Source: Kalmusia sp. IMI 367209 (lineage: Eukaryota > Ascomycota > Dothideomycetes > Pleosporales > Didymosphaeriaceae). From it: a DNA stretch of 64,000 nucleotides. Position 1 is the first letter of the stretch. The number at the start of each line of letters is the position of its first letter. Of this stretch, positions 21,620-33,295 are shown piece by piece. Below the pieces are notes generated by a model, which had not been told where the DNA came from, made no database searches, and was given only the letters and a program-made list of their open reading frames with translations. The translations under genes were made by a program, and so were the position numbers. The stretch spans positions 682,001 through 746,000 of the forward strand of contig JAPEUQ010000007.1 of the NCBI GenBank assembly GCA_027946365.1, given 5' to 3'.

Positions 21620-24600
21620 CGCAACTCGTTCGCGCCGAATCAGGATGCCGCGAGGTACGCCGCCATTACACAAAGGCGGAGAGACTTTTGATAATGACAG
21701 ACGATCCCTCGCCGCACGTTTGCAGATTCCCTTCGCCAACGGCGCCGATATTGCGAAGCTCCCTCAGCCTCGTCTTGCCCGCCCAGGACAGCGACGGCAG
21801 CACACTACCTAAGAGCCTCCAGCACGCGAGGAGAGAACAACAGTACAAGCAGACAGAGATTCGAGAGATTGAAGGCGTAACGAGACGGGAAGGAACTTGA
21901 TGCTTACCTTAGTACAAGAAGATACACCTCGGCGGCGGTGAAATCGTTAAATTCGAACCCTTCTATTGGATCCCCAGGAGTTTATACTGATCGGCTGTCA
22001 ATCTTCGTTCTTCACAAAGGAGTCTCCTATCTTCTGCCAGTAGGGCTCGTAGTTGGGGCTAATGGGCTGAAGACCCCGCTCTTCCCAAAGAGAGTAAGAA
22101 ATCAGACGTACCCACAGTCTATCTCGGTGACAAACGTACTTCTTGAAAACAATTTTGTATCCGGAAATGACTGATGTGGACAGTGAGCCTCGATCACCAT
22201 GATCTCGAGATGAGCTGATTGCTCACGGCGATGCGCATACCTCAAACGTAAACCAGAAACACCAAGCTCTTGATCCAGTCTATCCCTAGTCTTTCAAATG
22301 GCGCAGAAAATCGTGCAAAAAACAAGACGGTTTATACTAGGGCATCAGTCGTCGCATGAAAATATACAGGCCGGCAGTCTACGAGGAAGGCTCAGACAAG
22401 AAAGAATGTGGGAATGCGCCACCGTTCTACCAGTTGAGCTCTGCCTCGTCGAGCGCAAACCAGTTATCGGGCCTAGGGTATGCGCGCCTACTGGTGCAGG
22501 CGCATTGTCGCTCTGTACCCCGAGCGACTGATGAAGAGATCGATAAAGATGGCGACAATGATCGGACACAAAAGACCGGAGGGGGGGACGAGTTTGCTTC
22601 CACGGGCGGTGGTTCGACGCTGCTCAAACACGGAGATCACCAGAGTCCGTCGAAAGACACGGTCGACTACGGTTCGTTCAAGTGGAGACGAGCGTTGGGG
22701 ACAGTCAGCTTGCGATGGAAGATTGGCAGGCGAGATGTTTCCAGCCGCACAAGTAAAAAAATCCTCGAGGCAGCGTGCGCATCACAGACACAGAGGTGGG
22801 AAAGACCAGAAGGCGCACCTCCAACGCCTTTGAGGCTTCCTGCAGGCCAAGGATCAGGGGCTTTAGGTGGCAGATGCGCAAAATGCGGAGACGACCAGGC
22901 CAACTGCAGGCTAGCCCTTGTATAATTAGGGACGAACTGCTGCAAATTGTCTGCTGCCGTTCGGGGGTAGCGAGGCGGACCAGGCAAGATGACAGCAAAT
23001 CATCGGCCCCCTTCATGCGCGTCGTGACATCCTTCGTCCTCTTCGCCTTCTCCACCTCATCAAAATGCCGCCGCCGTGAGACTGTTGCTTAGCGGCGGGC
23101 TGGGATGTGGGATGCACAGCACTTTCTCGCCCTAGGGTTTTAAGCAGACCCCTCTTTTCGTCTGGACTCGGTTGGGCCCGACGGTGCCCCGATTCTCCCC
23201 CTTTGAACGTCGAAGGGCTTTATGCGCGCCACTCTGCTTCGCTTCAAGCGCCATCGCACCCCGCTCGGCCAGTGCCATCGAGATGGAGGGTACGCCATCA
23301 GAAAGGACCCAGGTCCTGGTGGGCCATGGACATCACGCGCCCACCGACATCCTCGCACAAAACTCTCTGGAACCACAGTGCTTCTCCCAGCGCCCATGGG
23401 AAACATCTTGCAGCCTCGTCCTCGGTTGCTGACGATTCTCCATTCGCATCTGACGCGCCAAAGGCCACAGAACGATTGATGAACAGTCGTACCTGAAGCT
23501 AAGCGCCAACGCTACTACACGAGGCAACGTAGGTACAGTGGTTTGGAGGTGTGCTCCCGAAGGACCCAGCACGGCGTTCGCTACAATGCACGGCAGGATA
23601 TCCTTCCCATGTTGATCATTCTAGCTAGGAATGGTGCTCGACCCCGCATTTTCATGCATCTTTGAGCTTGACCTCCTCGTCCAAGCTTCTCGGGGAACAC
23701 CAGTCCATGCCGTTCAAGGTGGCAGCAGGCGAACCCTGTCTGTACTATAGTTTCCGCGTCTCCTTGCAGCAGGCAATGCAGGATTGCACACGTCTTCAGT
23801 CGGAATCTTGAAGAGTTGGACAGTTAAGAAAAACTTGTCGGAAGATGCTGGGCTCCACCGGGCCACAATCCAATGTGCGGTTAATTCCGCTGGTTCCCTT
23901 CTTTTGCTGGTCTCAATTTCATTGTTTTCTTTTGTCCATCATCGCGTTTGTAGAGAACCCCGGTCCGAAGTACGGATCGTTCGGTTATTGTTACGGAGGC
24001 CGATGTTCTGTGCCGCCTCGGAGCCTTGGCTGCGTATTGACCCCCTCTTTGCCTCTCATCTTGACCATCTTTCGGTAGCTCTTGAGTATGTTCTTCGGCG
24101 ACTGTCGTGCTTGTCGGCTGCCCTGTTGTCAGCAAGCTCGGTACGGTGCCGTTCCTAGAGCTGACTACCCCGCCAGCACTTGGAGCTGGGGTGCTGATCC
24201 GGCAGAGCGCTTAGAACTTTGAATCGTTTTGAGCAAAGGCAGTGGGAGAGCCTGGGTGCATTGAGGGCGGGTGCATAGCTGGGACTCACGGTTCAATCGT
24301 TCGTGGCTAAAGTCGGAGACGTGCTATCATGTTATGCGATGCGAACTCGAATGGGGGCTACCTTGTTTCAGTGAAAACATGGCTTTAGCAACACGCGTGC
24401 TTGCGTAGCTGCGATGGGGGTTGTTGTGCAGGCGCGGTGGACTGCGAGTGTCAAGAGGGTGGTTGGGTGGGAGTTGAGGCCACAGGGACCGGAAGTGCTG
24501 TGCGGAGAGCATAAGGAAGCATCAACTTTGGACAAACAACCACATATGTCCAATGCACGGCCTATCTTACTTCAAGAAGAAGGTTCCCGACCAAGCAGTT

Positions 24601-27094
24601 CCCGCCTGTAGAGAATTTGTCTACTATCTGAGGGAGGCCCTCCAGGAAAGAAGGGAAGGGGTTTAGGAAGGCATTGTCGCCTGTCCGGGAGGCTGCTGCC
24701 CTGCATTTTACTTCACCCTCGACGACAAGGGTACAGTTCGCAGTTTTCCATCACCTATGCTTGGAGGGTGAATATCAAACGTCTGTCTTCCTGTCTCAGT
24801 CGCGCCACACAGCTGAGGAGGGTCGGCCGTTCTTTTCGGTCTTAGGGGCTCTCACAGAGTGTCTAGAGCACCCCTGCGGTGAACACGGTGTTGACGATTA
24901 CCTTGCCAGCACGCTCAACCCCTTAGATTTCTCCTCCCAGCATCTGCTCGGTCGGTGGCTTCAACTATTGCACAAGAGCATACTTGTGGATGCCTTGAGC
25001 CTCCTACACCAGTTGCCTCCACTTTGTTTCTCTTCGAGCCCGCCACGCTCAATTCTGCCTCCTTCCTCATCAAAGGCACCGCCGAGCTGCCCGCTCATCG
25101 CCGCACTACGACAACGATCACCACCCTACGCAAACTTTCTCTCGAAATCTTTCTTTCTAGACTCAATTCAGCCCTCTCCTAGAGCCTCAGGGCGCGCGTC
25201 TGCAGCTATGTCGATACCTTCTCCGGCTCCGAAAACTCTACCTCCATATCCGCCGATCCCCTTCCCGCCGAGACTACCTTGCGCAGCCACTCCGCTCGAA
25301 CTTGGCCGACATCCAGCTCTATTCGTGCGCCTCGCCGGCGCAGGGGAAAAGGTAAACACCATACAATAGTGGAGTATTCATGTGCTTCTGGCCCACGACC
25401 TTCTCGTCACGCTCATTCCGGCCCTTCCGAAGCGGCGCCAACACCGGCAGCAACAGCTGGTTCCTTCAGAGCGCCAGCATGAGCAGACCATGCAGACGCA
25501 AGACATACATAGGATGTCAACTTCATGTCCACCTCGAAGACAGCGGACGCGGTTGTTGAAGCGGTGGCAGCATGCTGACATGGCCACCTGTGTCGTACCT
25601 GCACAAAACTACTCTACATTGCTTTGATCCGACAGTGGAGATACAAATGAGATGAGAATTTGTGGATGCAGGGGTAAGCGTCACGACAGCATCGGAAAGA
25701 ATATTACACAGAAACTTTATGGGGTCAGCGAGGACACCAACGACCTCCTATGGGCTAAACGCTTCGAACCGGCTTCCGGTGGGAACAGGCGATAAACTCT
25801 TTGAGAATATCCCAAGAGGCAGCTAAAAGCGTGGGTGACGACCCCAATGCCTGACTACGTGGTTCAGCATTCGAGACAACCGCAGAAGGGGCGGAGATTA
25901 AACTTTGATGACCCTAACAGCTAGCTACAGAAGTCACTGCACGGGTCCCACTCCTAAGGAGCAGCACTATTGCGTGCAGAGCCACTCGCTAACATCGCAT
26001 AAGAATCAAAGAAGGATATTGGTGCATCAGCAACGACACCAACTACCCACTGGAGAGTTCAGCGTTGATGACAGGCCCTTGAGATATAACCCTCTACTGT
26101 TGGTAGTAGCACGTTCAACAAGTTGTTTTTGAGATGTTGTACACGCTCAATGGTTCACCTCATTCTAGGGCTAATAGCTTGTGTTGCACAGGAGCCCACA
26201 GCGACAGCGCGAGCCGACGATGAGGTCGTATTCAATTGCTCATGCCGTTCCTACAGGTGCATATTATCATTCACGACAGCGAAGAATTCCCTGGTTAGAT
26301 CGCCAACGTTCGTGCAACAGTCGGCAGCGCTGCTACGAACCCTGATATCGTCTGAGACTGCTGCCGTCAAACATAGACCGACTACACGACACCCTCTCGA
26401 AACCGTTTCAATGGCACGGAAGGGTGATCAAGGTACACATAGTACGAGGTCGGAGAGCAACGCTGAAGATCCTCCTGCTCCGGCAGAGATGGGCCTGATG
26501 CATCCCAGCTTCAAAAGTGGCTTAGACCGAGACTCTTGTCTTTGCAATACAGATACGGTTGGGACATGTCTAGCGGAGAGGACGGGGGCTTCATGAGAGC
26601 ACGCGAGCGACTACCGCAGCTGGCTGCTTTGGCCTTGTATACACAATACTTGAACCATATCATCTTGTAGGCGGCCGGATAGCACAAGTAAAAGCAGTGA
26701 TGCGAAATTAGCCTGAGGATGTGTGACTAGAAACTTAAAGCGCAGTCAAAGTGCGAGCTACTCTAGGATGCGTCGTACGTACGTATGCAGACAATGCAGC
26801 ACTTGATAGAGTTTGAGGGCATATATGTGGGCATCGTTTTCGTATGCATGGTGCATCCTGGAGGTGGTTGCTTTTCAATGCATGTTCAGAGTTTTGGTGG
26901 AATGGCGAAGGGCTAGTGCACATGCATCGATCAACGGTTCAAGTTCAATGCTTGATCACGCCACCAGGTACATTCGTACTACATAGGCACCCCTGAAAGA
27001 AGACCAGGACTTTGCAGTCTGGGGAAAGCACGGGAACACACAGGGGCTTCTCTTCTCTGCTTGATCGGGTATCTCGAAAGCCGTTGATGAACAG

Positions 27095-27372
27095 TCACAC
27101 CACCGGAAACGTCAAGTAAACAAGCACCCAAGACTGATGGGCAAAACGATGACCAGAATCAGCGCAAGCGCACGCCGATCGATGTAAACATCGGCACCAT
27201 CCTAGCCCTGCTCGTATCAGCGATGATCGCAGCGATCCGGGGGTCGGCGTCCGGTGAGCAGCACGAGGGCGAGCATGTGTTCAACAAACGTGCTTCGTCG
27301 TGGCGACCAGTCACGACTGCAGGTCCAGACTTGATGAGGAGAGGTCATACTCCCGCGGCGCCTTACGTATAG
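27095..27372 (+). CDS. Possible 3' exon of an uncharacterised small membrane protein
   Basis: From 27091 to the TAG at 27370-27372 one frame stays open for 94 codons with protein-like composition: a polar, charged start (KTDGQNDDQNQRKR), a hydrophobic stretch (VNIGTILALLVSAMIAAI, about 18 residues) and a basic tail ending HTPAAPYV. There is no in-frame start before the hydrophobic part, so it would have to be spliced. A TGAACAG acceptor lies at 27094. One possible upstream exon starts with the ATG near 26924 and ends at a GTACAT donor near 26968, which would keep frame. The family is unknown and the call is weak. Confidence 0.25.
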
Positions 27373-28047
27373 GGCGGCAGTAGTTCGTCTCGGAAGATTG
27401 GCTGGCGGGCTTTTTGGTGGGCTTCTACTGGGTCGGTGATGGCATGCGATCCCTGCCTATACGTAGCATCACCGTGTCAACGGGGCCTCACTGCCACAGC
27501 TGCTACAGTAACGCCACGCGGCCAATCATCGCTCCCGCACGCCGTAGTCCACCACCACCCGTCTCCCATAAAACAATTCATCCGACTCTCCCGCGTCGTT
27601 CTGCACTGTCCTTGTAACTGCACTCTAAACACAATTCATCTGCAATTGCTGAACGTCCGACTCGAAGCAGTGGATATTCTTTCGCTAGCGGCAGGTAAGT
27701 CCCGATCCGGCGCAGCCGGGTGTTTATGCTTTGACTCGGGCGATTCGCTGGACCCTTTTGGTCGCCGCTGTGACGTAGGCTGCTCTCGATGACGATGGAC
27801 CGCCAGGAGCCGCCGTCTGACACCCACACTTCGCTGACTCTTTATATACAGCAGGCACAACGCGCTCCGCTTCGTCTTGAGAAATAAAAGCTCCACCTTT
27901 TGATCCTCAGTCCACTTCTTGCATCGTTCGCGTCCTGACAGCCCTGCTAGCAGACGGTTTCTTTATTCGGCCCCAGCGCTGCGTCATTCGATACTCGACA
28001 GAGCTTCGCAACCCATTGAATTTCTTTCAGCGCAGTAAAGCAGCAAT

Positions 28048-28757
28048 ATGGTGTCTAAGGCGCTGAGCATCGGACTGCGGTCCTGGCAGGTACATCCAAC
28101 CCATTTTCGTTTCCTGCGCGCATCAAATGAACTGATCCGCGATGCGTAGTTCATCTGCTCCATCATCATCATGGCCTTAGTCGGCAACATGATCGCCACA
28201 GCCTTCAAGGGCAACTCAGCAATGGTCAACTACGACATGTTCGTCGCGACATTCGGCCTGCTGTCACTGCTGTACCTGCTGCCGACGACCCTCCTAGACA
28301 GCTACAGCTTCCCCATGGCCAACGTCGTGCTCGACACGCTCAACGTGCTATTCTGGTTCTGCGCTGCCGTCGCAACGGCCGCATATTTGGGCGTACATAG
28401 TTGCAACAATCATGTAGGTCCTCCCTGAAACACTTCCCTCTCCTCTTTGACCCCCAACTCTCTCCACCACCATCATAACGAACCAACCCCGGCCCTGGTC
28501 ATCCCATCACCCCACATATCCGTTGGACTCCACAAACTAACCAACAACCCCAGCACTACACCACCACCAACCACATCACCAACGGTTCTCCGGACACCGA
28601 GAAGCGCTGCCGCGAAGCCCAAGCCTCGACGGCCTTCTTCTGGTTCGGCTGGGCCGCCTGGGTCGCCTCGCTCGCCTTCTCCGTCATGGGCGGCAGCGCC
28701 TCGGGCGTCAACATGCGCGGCGGCATCAGGCGCGGGCCCGCCATGAGCCAGGTCTAG
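28048..28757 (+). CDS. MARVEL-domain four-helix membrane protein (Nce102-like)
   Basis: Three exons: 28048-28089, 28150-28416, 28554-28757 (introns of 60 and 137 bp), 170 residues. Four hydrophobic segments are visible: about residues 14-32 (FICSIIIMALVGNM), 45-65 (MFVATFGLLSLLYLLPTTLL), 72-93 (VVLDTLNVLFWFCAAVATAA) and 122-147 (STAFFWFGWAAWVASLAFSV), with short termini in the cytosol. This is the layout of fungal MARVEL proteins such as Nce102, which organise plasma-membrane domains or act in trafficking. The second intron removes a Pro/Thr-rich stretch and joins CNNH to HYTTTNHITNG. A TATA-like TTTATATACAG lies near 27840 and a CT-rich leader follows, which supports the start. It is a neighbour of the gene-poor region and shows no evident partner. 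Confidence 0.85.
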
Positions 28758-29615
28758 GACCCCTGGTGGTGCGGCAGCGTCAGCTCGTGGGAGAAGTCGT
28801 GGAACACGCGCCCGGACTCGAAGATGGCTTGCAACGACGACGCTTCCGAGCCGCACTTCGGCGCTTGAACCGTTTTGATGGCTTGTGTGCGGCGTGCGGC
28901 GCGCGGCGTCGGTCGCGAGGGTGCGAGTATCTCTGTGCTATAGTCTTGTATTGATCAATTGGATATGATTGGGGGTTATTGGATTGGATTGGATGGGAAC
29001 TCGGATGGGCTCGATCAATCGGTTGCGCGCGGTCGCTCGATGGTCGACGGCTCCCGAGGATTATATACCAGGTACATCGGGACTATTGGCGTTCTCGTTT
29101 TATTGCTTTGAGAGCAGCAATACTAGTAATGAAATAACGTTAAACATACTTGGTGTCCTCTTGTGTGACATTGACCGAGATTTGCATTCCGTAAACACCA
29201 ATGGATGCAGGTAGCCCGAAAATAGCAGTGGACGATCAAGGTAGCAGCAGTTCCTCTTTGCTCCATACGCTTCTGAAGCGTGTGGAGGTTCAAAAATAAG
29301 TACGATGTCTGTAAAGAGCACGGATTGCACTGCTGCCGCAGAGGTCGCATCGCTGACCCAGGACCTGATCGAAAAGAATGAACCGTTCGCTTCGCTACAT
29401 CATTACAACGATACTAAAATGATCCCCCAACATTACCATGGTGCCCATGTATCTATCTATGCTTGTACCAACCGCTATTCGCTATGCCAGCCCTGACCTA
29501 CTCATACAGTGAATGAAACCTAAACGCCACGCAATGCCCGCAATGCCCAAAAACAAGACGCTAAATGCAACCAACCAAACGCATCGACACGACTGGACTA
29601 AACGCTAAAGCTCGC
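28758..29615. other. Intergenic region between convergent genes
   Basis: About 860 bp between the 3' ends of the MARVEL gene (+) and the following minus-strand gene. It contains a short GGATT-type tandem near 28980 and no supported gene. Confidence 0.45.
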
Positions 29616-32600
29616 TCAATGCATGACGCTCTGCCTCCAGCGATCAATAACATCCCTCTGCCTCGGATCCATCGGCGGCTCCATCATCATTGACATGCCT
29701 GGCTGCATCCCCATCTGCATCCCACCCATGCCCATCTGCGGTAAGTTTACCATGGAGCTCTGTCTCATGCCCGGCATTCCCATCTGCGGGTACGCCATGC
29801 CCTGCATCCCGTTCATCGGGACGCCCATCATGTTCATCTGCATGCTCATCATCTGCGGGTTCATCATATTGATGCCGTTCATGCCGTTCATGCTGTTCAT
29901 GCCCATCATCGGCATCATAGGCTGCCCTTGCGGAAAGTACGACTCGCGCTGGCCGGGAAGATTGAGCGCGGACATGGGAGGCATTCATGTTCATGTTGGG
30001 CATAGTGGTACCGTTGAACATCATTGAGGGTGCGGCTGCGGGCGCAGTCATAGGTGTGGCAACGCCCGTCCCCGCCATTTTGTCCTTGTAGGCTTGGATT
30101 TTTGCGCCGAGGGGTTGGTCGTCTGGGATCTTGCCGATGCCTTCGCCTAGGAGGGGTTGGTCGAGGGCGTAGGTCGATGTTCGGCGGTTCAAGTCCATCC
30201 TAGATGCTCTACGGCGCTCTTGCTTCTCTGCGTTTGCGCGCAGGAGACTACCCTGCGGCAGTGAGGATAGGAGCTGTTCGTCCGAGACTCCGCGTGCGGA
30301 GTTGTTGGGGTCGATGGGGTGGGCGCCGAGGATGTCGGCCATGGACATGGAGGCGCGGAGGGGAGGGCGACTGCCGTGTGGATTGGCATCGCCTCTTGCT
30401 AGAGCTTCGGCCTGTAGACGAGCCCGACGCTGGCCTAGAGTTTCCTCTTCACCATCGTTTGCAGGGGATGCTGCAGGTTTCGGTTTTTCATCGTTGACGC
30501 CAAATTGATTCATCATCTCGGCAGCGAAGTCGTTGCTCACAGTACTCTTCCGTACATCGACGATCGCCTCATCAAGTGCCTGTTGGTCCTTCATGCGACG
30601 CATGCGCTGAGCAAGAGTTTCGCCCTCATCTTCTTCCGACTCTGGTTGCGGCGTTGTAGATGCTGGAACCGCGAGATGCTGCTGACCTTGACCGTTCAAC
30701 TCCGCCAATTGCGTGTTTCGTTTCCCTGCATCAAGAAGCCTCGTGTCTCGCTTGCCACCAAAGAGTCGAGTCCGCCTTTGACTAAGGGGTTCGTTGTTCT
30801 CTATTTCACGCTGAGCCATGAGCCCTAGAGGCCGGTCCCAGTCGTGCTTTTCCGCGCCTTGTCCCGGCTTTTTGCTGACTAGACCATCACGGCCAGGAAA
30901 CAAGACTCCTAAAGGAACATCATCGTCCGAATCACCACCTGGTTCTAGAGCCTCGGGCACTTCCCAGGCAAGGTTCACCTTCTGATTTCTGCGCTTCTTT
31001 CTTTCAATTTCCGCAACGGCATCAAGCTCCAGCAGCGTAGAATGCATGCCATTCGGAAAAGCTGTGGCGGCAGTAAGATTTCGACTCTTCTGTTGCGCCT
31101 TTCGCATCTGCAATTCAGCGAGCAGGGTCGTAGGTGGGCCAAAGAACTCCTCCTCCGGTTCCTCTTCTTCCTCGGATTCTTCACCAGACTTTTCGTGGTC
31201 ACTATCAGCCGAGTGTGCCTTGGAGACATCCTCATCCCCGGGCTCTGGTCCCCTAGCGTCCGGATCATGGTGGTCAAGCTCGGCGCCCAAGCTCATCCGA
31301 CTTTCAGTAGCACGCACCGTCAGCAGATTAAGATCTGCCGAACTATTGCGTTTCTTGAGTTTGTTGAGTGGGTCACCACTGGAGTTTCGTCGGGTGTCCA
31401 GAAGATTCAACGAGCTGCGGCTCTTGCGTGACTCAATCTTTTCAAGCTCATTAGCCTTGGAGCCTGTACGTTTATGCTTCTTCTCCTGCCCGTAGACCTC
31501 ATCACCCACATGTCCCGCAAATGGATGATCAGTGAAAGCAGATACAGGGGCATGTGCAGAGGCTTCGAGGATGTTATTCAGCGTGTCTTGCGCTGATTCA
31601 CCCTTCACCTCGAACTCCTGTGCAGGTGCAGGGGCATCAAAGTATGCGCTCGCTCGCAATTGAGGGGGCAGATTGGCCAAGTTTCGACTTTTTCTGTTCG
31701 CCGCTGGTGATTGTGATTCACCACCCTTTTCAAGGAGCCAAGGGGCGGACTTTCGATTCTCGGTTTGCATCGACTCGAGAAGCTGGGTACGCCGCCTAGC
31801 TTGAATGTTCGCATTTGGTAATTTTGATAGTCGTTTGGGAAGGTTGAGCATCCGTGGGACAGGCGCAGGGTAGTAGACCATGCCGTCCTCAGGAGGTGGT
31901 GCTCCCTGAGGTGGCAGGTCTGGTGCAGGCTTCATAAAAGAAGACTCTCGGCTGCCATGATCCTGAGAAGAGGCTGGCTCTTCTTCGGGAACCGTATCTG
32001 GACAATGTGTACCATCGAAGTCCTGCCATAATGTACGCAGCTTATGGGTGGTATCGGTCGAAGCCGCCGTAGGGGGTCGGTCAGGCAGGTCCGCGTAGTC
32101 GTAGTAGGAAGCCCGTTGTGCAGATTGTTGTTGCTGGCCGTAGTCATCGTCAAGAAGGACACTATTGCGGAGCTCTTGTTGGATCTCCTGCGCTATCTCG
32201 TCGTACTTTCGCGTAAAGGATGAGACGGAACGGGGCCGCGTGAGAGGGGGTGACTGTTCGGGGTATTGTGAGTCGATAGCCTGCAGAGGCGGCGACCCGG
32301 GGTGCTCTTCTATTCTCTGCATTGTTTCTTGTTGCTCCTCTTCATCGACGCGCATAATCTGATCGAGTCGGGACGCTTTCGAGTTGGAGCGTTGTCGCTG
32401 CAGGGCTGTCGGTTGTGAGATGCTTGATCGAAGAGATCCTGCAGGAGAGGTCTTGTAACCGCCAGGCGAATATCCTCCCCAGCGGGCGGCACCATTGACG
32501 TCCACTATAGAGTTTGTGAAGGAGCTGGCGGAGGCACCGCGACTTCTGGTGCCGACAGTTCGTATAGGCTCCTCAGCCACAGAGGCGGAAAGGAGGGACG

Positions 32601-32832
32601 ATCGGCGACTGTCGGACAATTTTTGTTCGAGCTGCAATTTCCGTATTTCTTCTCCCAGATCAGAGCCCTTTTCGCTCATTCGCTCAGCATGCTCTTCGAG
32701 GCGCTCGATATTCCCAATGTATGCCCCCTGGAGTGACTGCAGGTCGGGGGTCGGGTGCTGGATATCAGGCGAGGTGCTGTCAGCAGAGCGGAAGGGGGTA
32801 GGGTGCGCCTGCGCGTCCGGGGAAGTGGCCAT
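29616..32832 (-). CDS. Low-complexity conserved fungal protein with Met-rich C-terminus, apparent frameshift
   Basis: One long exon starting at the ATG at 32832. Most of the roughly 1070 residues are charged and Ser-rich. There are short heptad-like helices near the N-terminus (NIERLEEHAERMSEKGSDLG) and repeated EETLGQRRARLQAEALARG / GETLAQRMRRMKDQQ-type motifs in the second half. Near 29984-29990 the frame must change: as written it runs into an implausible His/Asp/Glu-rich tail ending at 29644, whereas the adjacent frame gives MPPMSALNLPGQRESYFPQG, a Met/Gly/Gln-rich tail (repeated MGM, MNGM and MQMGM) and the ending DVIDRWRQSVMH at 29616. One base less (or two more) in the ATGAACATGAATG run joins them. 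The family is not recognised; it is probably a cytoplasmic or nuclear scaffold. Confidence 0.8.
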
Positions 32833-33295
32833 GGCTTGGAGCAGGCGGATAACCGCCCAATGTGTTCGATGTCGCGTGGAAAGGGATTGTTGTTTGCTCT
32901 ATATGTCAACGGTATATGATCCAAGAATAGCCAACAGCCGTCACTGCTAGGGTGCCCCGGTCTTTCACTAGAACCTTGGCACCGGTTTCCACTAGCGAAT
33001 TCACTATTGATGATGCCTTGGAGCAGAACGTGATCTCTACAGGCTACCGCGCTCCCTCAACATCCGCCCGTCGCATTCCTCTTTCGCATATGCTGGCGCA
33101 ATCGACTACTTCAGCGGATTAGCCAGAACGAAGCTCGAACAGCGCACCTGCGCGGCTTGACGCGCCACCGTCGCAAGATTCTCTGGGACTACCACGGTTG
33201 ACCTACCACGCGGGCGCGCGCGCTGCGTCCGCTCCACAACGTTCGCCTATCTTCAAGGGCATATATAATTGCACGCGTCCGCTCATCACGCGGTG
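32833..33295. promoter_or_regulatory. Divergent promoter region
   Basis: 463 bp separate the start codons of the minus-strand low-complexity gene and the plus-strand TFIP11-like gene. A TATA-like CATATATAATTG lies at 33260-33270, just upstream of the plus-strand start. There is no coding sequence. Confidence 0.5.

Larger units (their letters stand above)
20942..28047. other. Gene-poor region of about 7 kb
   Basis: Base composition resembles the surroundings, yet I found no open frame with recognisable protein content on either strand. The longest frames (22356-22925 and 24674-25369, + strand) have no domain, signal peptide or plausible exon structure. There is no sign of transposon coding sequence, terminal repeats or the strong AT skew of repeat-induced mutation. 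Possible contents are promoter and leader of PSP1 on the left, promoter of the MARVEL gene on the right, and non-coding transcripts between. One possible exon is listed separately at 27095-27372. Confidence 0.4.

Noticed and set aside
22425..22465. tRNA-like D-arm sequence on the minus strand (AGCTCAACTGGTAGA)
   Set aside because: No T-arm with GGTTCGA-type loop, anticodon stem or matching acceptor stem follows at the right spacing; a chance match.
22356..22925. 189-codon open frame in the gene-poor region
   Set aside because: No recognisable features, and overlapping frames on both strands are equally open.
24674..25369. 231-codon open frame in the gene-poor region
   Set aside because: Ser/Pro/Leu-rich without motifs. 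An alternative frame around 25200-25350 looks slightly more protein-like, so neither can be supported.
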